NCBI RefSeq assembly: GCF_004684345.1
Contig: NZ_CP038469.1
Span: 806,001 to 870,000 of the forward strand
Length of the DNA: 64,000 bases
Direction: 5' to 3'
Source: Citrobacter tructae
GTDB taxonomy: Bacteria > Pseudomonadota > Gammaproteobacteria > Enterobacterales > Enterobacteriaceae
This document shows positions 62,003 through 64,000 of this stretch, piece by piece. A program made the position numbers and the translations under genes. Numbering within the stretch: the first letter of the stretch is position 1; each line of letters begins with the position of its first letter. Below the pieces are notes generated by a model that ran no database searches, was not told the origin of the DNA, and worked only from the letters and a program-made list of their open reading frames with translations.

Positions 62003-63490
62003 TTACAGATAGCGGGCTTCGAGATGTGCGCGGAAATAGCGGCTACTGAGCGGTTCACCGGTCGCCTGAGTAATCAGCTGTTCGGTGGTGAAACGGCTAC
62101 CGTGCTGCCAGATGTTCTGGCGTAACCAGTCAAACAGTGGGCTGAAGTCGCCCTGAGCGATGGACGCCTCTAACCCCGGTAACGCACGGTTCGCTGCACT
62201 AAACAACTGTGCTGCATACATGGCACCAAGGGTATAAGAAGGGAAGTAGCCAAAACCGCCGTCGGTCCAGTGGATATCCTGCATACAGCCGTTGCGATAG
62301 TTGCCGATGGTTGACAGCCCCAGCCAGGCCTGCATTTTTTCATTCCACAACGCCGGAATATCATCGACTTCAATGTCGCCGTTAATCAGCGCACGCTCAA
62401 TTTCGTAGCGCAGGATCACATGGGCGGGGTAGCTTACCTCATCGGCATCAACGCGGATAAAGCCCGGCTTCACCTGCTGGTTCCAGGCGATAAAGTTACT
62501 TTCTTCAAAGGCGGCCTGATCGCCAAAATGCCGCTTCACCGCCGGAATTAACCGCGTCAGGAAGGCGGTGCTTCGACCCAACTGCATTTCAAAGAACAGG
62601 CTTTGAGATTCATGGATGGCGGTTGAGCGCGCCAGTGCGATAGGTTGCCCTGACCAGTTGCGCGGCAGATTTTGCTCATAGCGCGCATGGCCGGTCTCAT
62701 GGATCACACCGAACAGTGCGCTGAGCAATTCGTTTTCATCATACCGTGTGGTGATGCGGACATCTTCCGGCACGCCGCCGCAGAACGGGTGGGCGCTAAT
62801 GTCCAGTCGTCCGCCAGCAAAATCGAATCCCAGTTGCGCCATTGTCTCGAGACCTAATTCGCGCTGTACCTCAGTTGGGAAGGGGCCAATCGGCGCAATA
62901 AGCGACTGTTGGGATTGTTTGGCGACGACTTTGTTTAACAGGTCCGGAAGCCAGCTTTTGAGATCGGCGAATAGCACGTCCAGGCGGGCGCTGGTCATGT
63001 CTGGTTCAAACACATCCAGCAGCGCATCGTACGGTGAACAACCTTTGGCCTCGGCACGTAGCCTCGCCTCTTCGCGGCTGTACTTCACCACGTCTTTCAG
63101 GTTTTCAGCAAAGCCTTCCCAGTCATTGGCTGGGCGCTGGCTGCGCCAGGCGTGTTCGCAGCGACTGCCCGCCAGGGATTTGGCTTCGACCAGGGATTCC
63201 GGCAACAATGATGCTTGATGATGCAGGCGCGTCATTTCTCGCAGATTGGCCTGCTCAACATCGTTCAACTGTTCCTGTTTCGCGCCGGCAATCCATGTGG
63301 CGACCTTAGGGTCGGTTAACAACTGATGTTCCAGGACGTTCAGTTCCGCCAGCGCTTCGCCACGGGCTTGACTGCCGCCGGGAGGCATCATAGTAAACAT
63401 GTCCCAACTGGCTATTGCCGAGAGGTGGGAGAAGCGAGAGAGCCGCTGGAAGGTGCGGGTGAGTTGCTGGTAATTTGTACTGTTACTCAT
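62003..63490 (-). CDS. M32-family metallocarboxypeptidase (carboxypeptidase Taq type)
   Basis: 495 aa, the usual M32 length. The zinc site is HETGH in GVIHETGHARYEQ, and the other M32 signatures are present: HPFCGG, DVRITTRY, and IHESQSLFFE with the third-ligand Glu. Removes C-terminal residues from peptides in the cytoplasm. Absent from K-12 at this place. Confidence 0.93.
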   Translation of the reverse strand: MSNSTNYQQLTRTFQRLSRFSHLSAIASWDMFTMMPPGGSQARGEALAELNVLEHQLLTDPKVATWIAGAKQEQLNDVEQANLREMTRLHHQASLLPESLVEAKSLAGSRCEHAWRSQRPANDWEGFAENLKDVVKYSREEARLRAEAKGCSPYDALLDVFEPDMTSARLDVLFADLKSWLPDLLNKVVAKQSQQSLIAPIGPFPTEVQRELGLETMAQLGFDFAGGRLDISAHPFCGGVPEDVRITTRYDENELLSALFGVIHETGHARYEQNLPRNWSGQPIALARSTAIHESQSLFFEMQLGRSTAFLTRLIPAVKRHFGDQAAFEESNFIAWNQQVKPGFIRVDADEVSYPAHVILRYEIERALINGDIEVDDIPALWNEKMQAWLGLSTIGNYRNGCMQDIHWTDGGFGYFPSYTLGAMYAAQLFSAANRALPGLEASIAQGDFSPLFDWLRQNIWQHGSRFTTEQLITQATGEPLSSRYFRAHLEARYL

Positions 63491-63594
63491 TATTTTCGTT
63501 CTCGTTCTGTTGGACCAGACTGGAGAGTCTAACGTGATTTAACGCATTTACCCATTCATCGTCTGGTCGGGTGAAATTTTGGTAGCTTGTAAAC

Positions 63595-63613
63595 GATAAT
63601 GATACTTTTTATC
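63595..63613. promoter_or_regulatory. Fur-like box between the M32 peptidase and the membrane protein
   Basis: GATAATGATACTTTTTATC matches 16 of 19 bases of the Fur consensus GATAATGATAATCATTATC. It lies 105 bp upstream of the M32 start and 56 bp before the start at 63669. Confidence 0.6.
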
Positions 63614-63668
63614 ATAAAGAAAATTTGATGTGGTAAATCATGAAGTGATCTTTTACCAAGGAGAAGGT

Positions 63669-64000
63669 GTGCAACAGGAAGTCGGTAGCGAGTATATCGC
63701 CAGAAGCAGGGCAGTATCCGGTTGTGTTTCGATGTTTTTACTGATGTTTGGCCTCACGTTTGTCCCTCTTTTCTTTGCCAAAAGCGTGGTATTACAGGCA
63801 CAGGGGTTGCTGTTTCCGCTGCTGTTCGCTGCGGAGTTTGTTGTGCTGGTGCCATTGTATTATTTCTTCTTTAGCAAAAGAGCAGGTTTAGGAAAAGGTA
63901 GGTTTAACGCAACGTGGTTTGGCATTTTATTTGCCACACTTTTGCTGGTGCAATTTGTTGGCCCCTGGCTGCTGGGAATAAGACAGAATGAAGAATGGGT
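63669..64000 (+). CDS. membrane protein, N-terminal part (possible CPBP-type intramembrane protease)
   Basis: Frame open from a GTG at 63669 to the window end (110 codons, truncated by the edge). AAGGAG lies 5 bases upstream. At least three hydrophobic segments are visible (about residues 19-38, 45-67 and 84-104), between them the basic loop SKRAGLGKGRFN. The arrangement resembles N-termini of CPBP intramembrane proteases, but the catalytic EExxxR motif would lie beyond the edge, so this is only a suggestion. Confidence 0.6.
   Translation, partial: MQQEVGSEYIARSRAVSGCVSMFLLMFGLTFVPLFFAKSVVLQAQGLLFPLLFAAEFVVLVPLYYFFFSKRAGLGKGRFNATWFGILFATLLLVQFVGPWLLGIRQNEEW

Noticed and set aside
1..64000. 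tRNA, rRNA, CRISPR arrays, integrases or prophage genes
   Set aside because: None was seen on either strand; apart from REP elements and in-gene repeats there are no regular repeat-spacer patterns.

Overview
This window is chromosomal DNA from a member of the Enterobacteriaceae close to Escherichia, Salmonella and Citrobacter. Nearly every gene from punR to asr is recognisable as the orthologue of an E. coli K-12 gene, in the same relative order (inverted with respect to K-12 numbering). The uid (beta-glucuronidase) operon that follows malI in K-12 is absent. Four genes foreign to K-12 lie between rstA and rstB, and M32 carboxypeptidase and putative membrane-protease genes follow asr. This pattern fits Citrobacter best; the genus call is inference. 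I see no tRNA, rRNA, CRISPR array or prophage.

Layout. 1-9.1 kb: punR, purR, ynhF, ydhP, sodB, mepH, grxD, rnt, gloA, nemA, nemR, covering purine regulation, superoxide and iron, electrophile detoxification and cell-wall hydrolysis. 9.2-16.7 kb: ydhL, ydhF, sodC, the ydhIJK efflux operon, slyA, slyB, anmK, mliC. 17-22.4 kb: pdxH, tyrS, pdxY, gstA, dtpA. 23-29.2 kb: rsxABCDGE-nth, the SoxR-reducing electron-transport complex co-transcribed with endonuclease III. 29.3-36.9 kb: ydgK, cnu, blr, ydgJ, add and the mal locus (malI, malX, malY). 36.9-44.2 kb: ydgA, manA, fumA, fumC, tus and its Ter site. 44.2-51 kb: rstB and rstA, separated by about 4.8 kb with a SnoaL-like secreted protein, an APH(6)-type kinase, a NiCoT nickel transporter and a TcyP-like symporter. 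51-61.9 kb: ydgC, folM, ydgI, ydgH, pntAB, tqsA, mdtJI with an upstream leader ORF, ydgD, ydgU, asr. 62-64 kb: M32 carboxypeptidase and the start of a membrane protein cut by the window edge.

Several regulatory circuits can be read directly. There are two PurR operators at purR, two NemR-type dyads flanking nemR, an exact SlyA palindrome before slyA, two MalI operators between malX and malI, a PhoP-type promoter at slyB, an RstA-like box at asr, a Ter site at tus and a Fur-like box at the right end. Small proteins often missed by annotation (YnhF, Blr, YdgU and a 33-codon mdtJI leader) are present.

The least ordinary parts are the interrupted rstA/rstB pair with a possible IS200/IS605-type end remnant beside rstB, and the mdtJI leader with a strong hairpin just 5' of its leader ORF.
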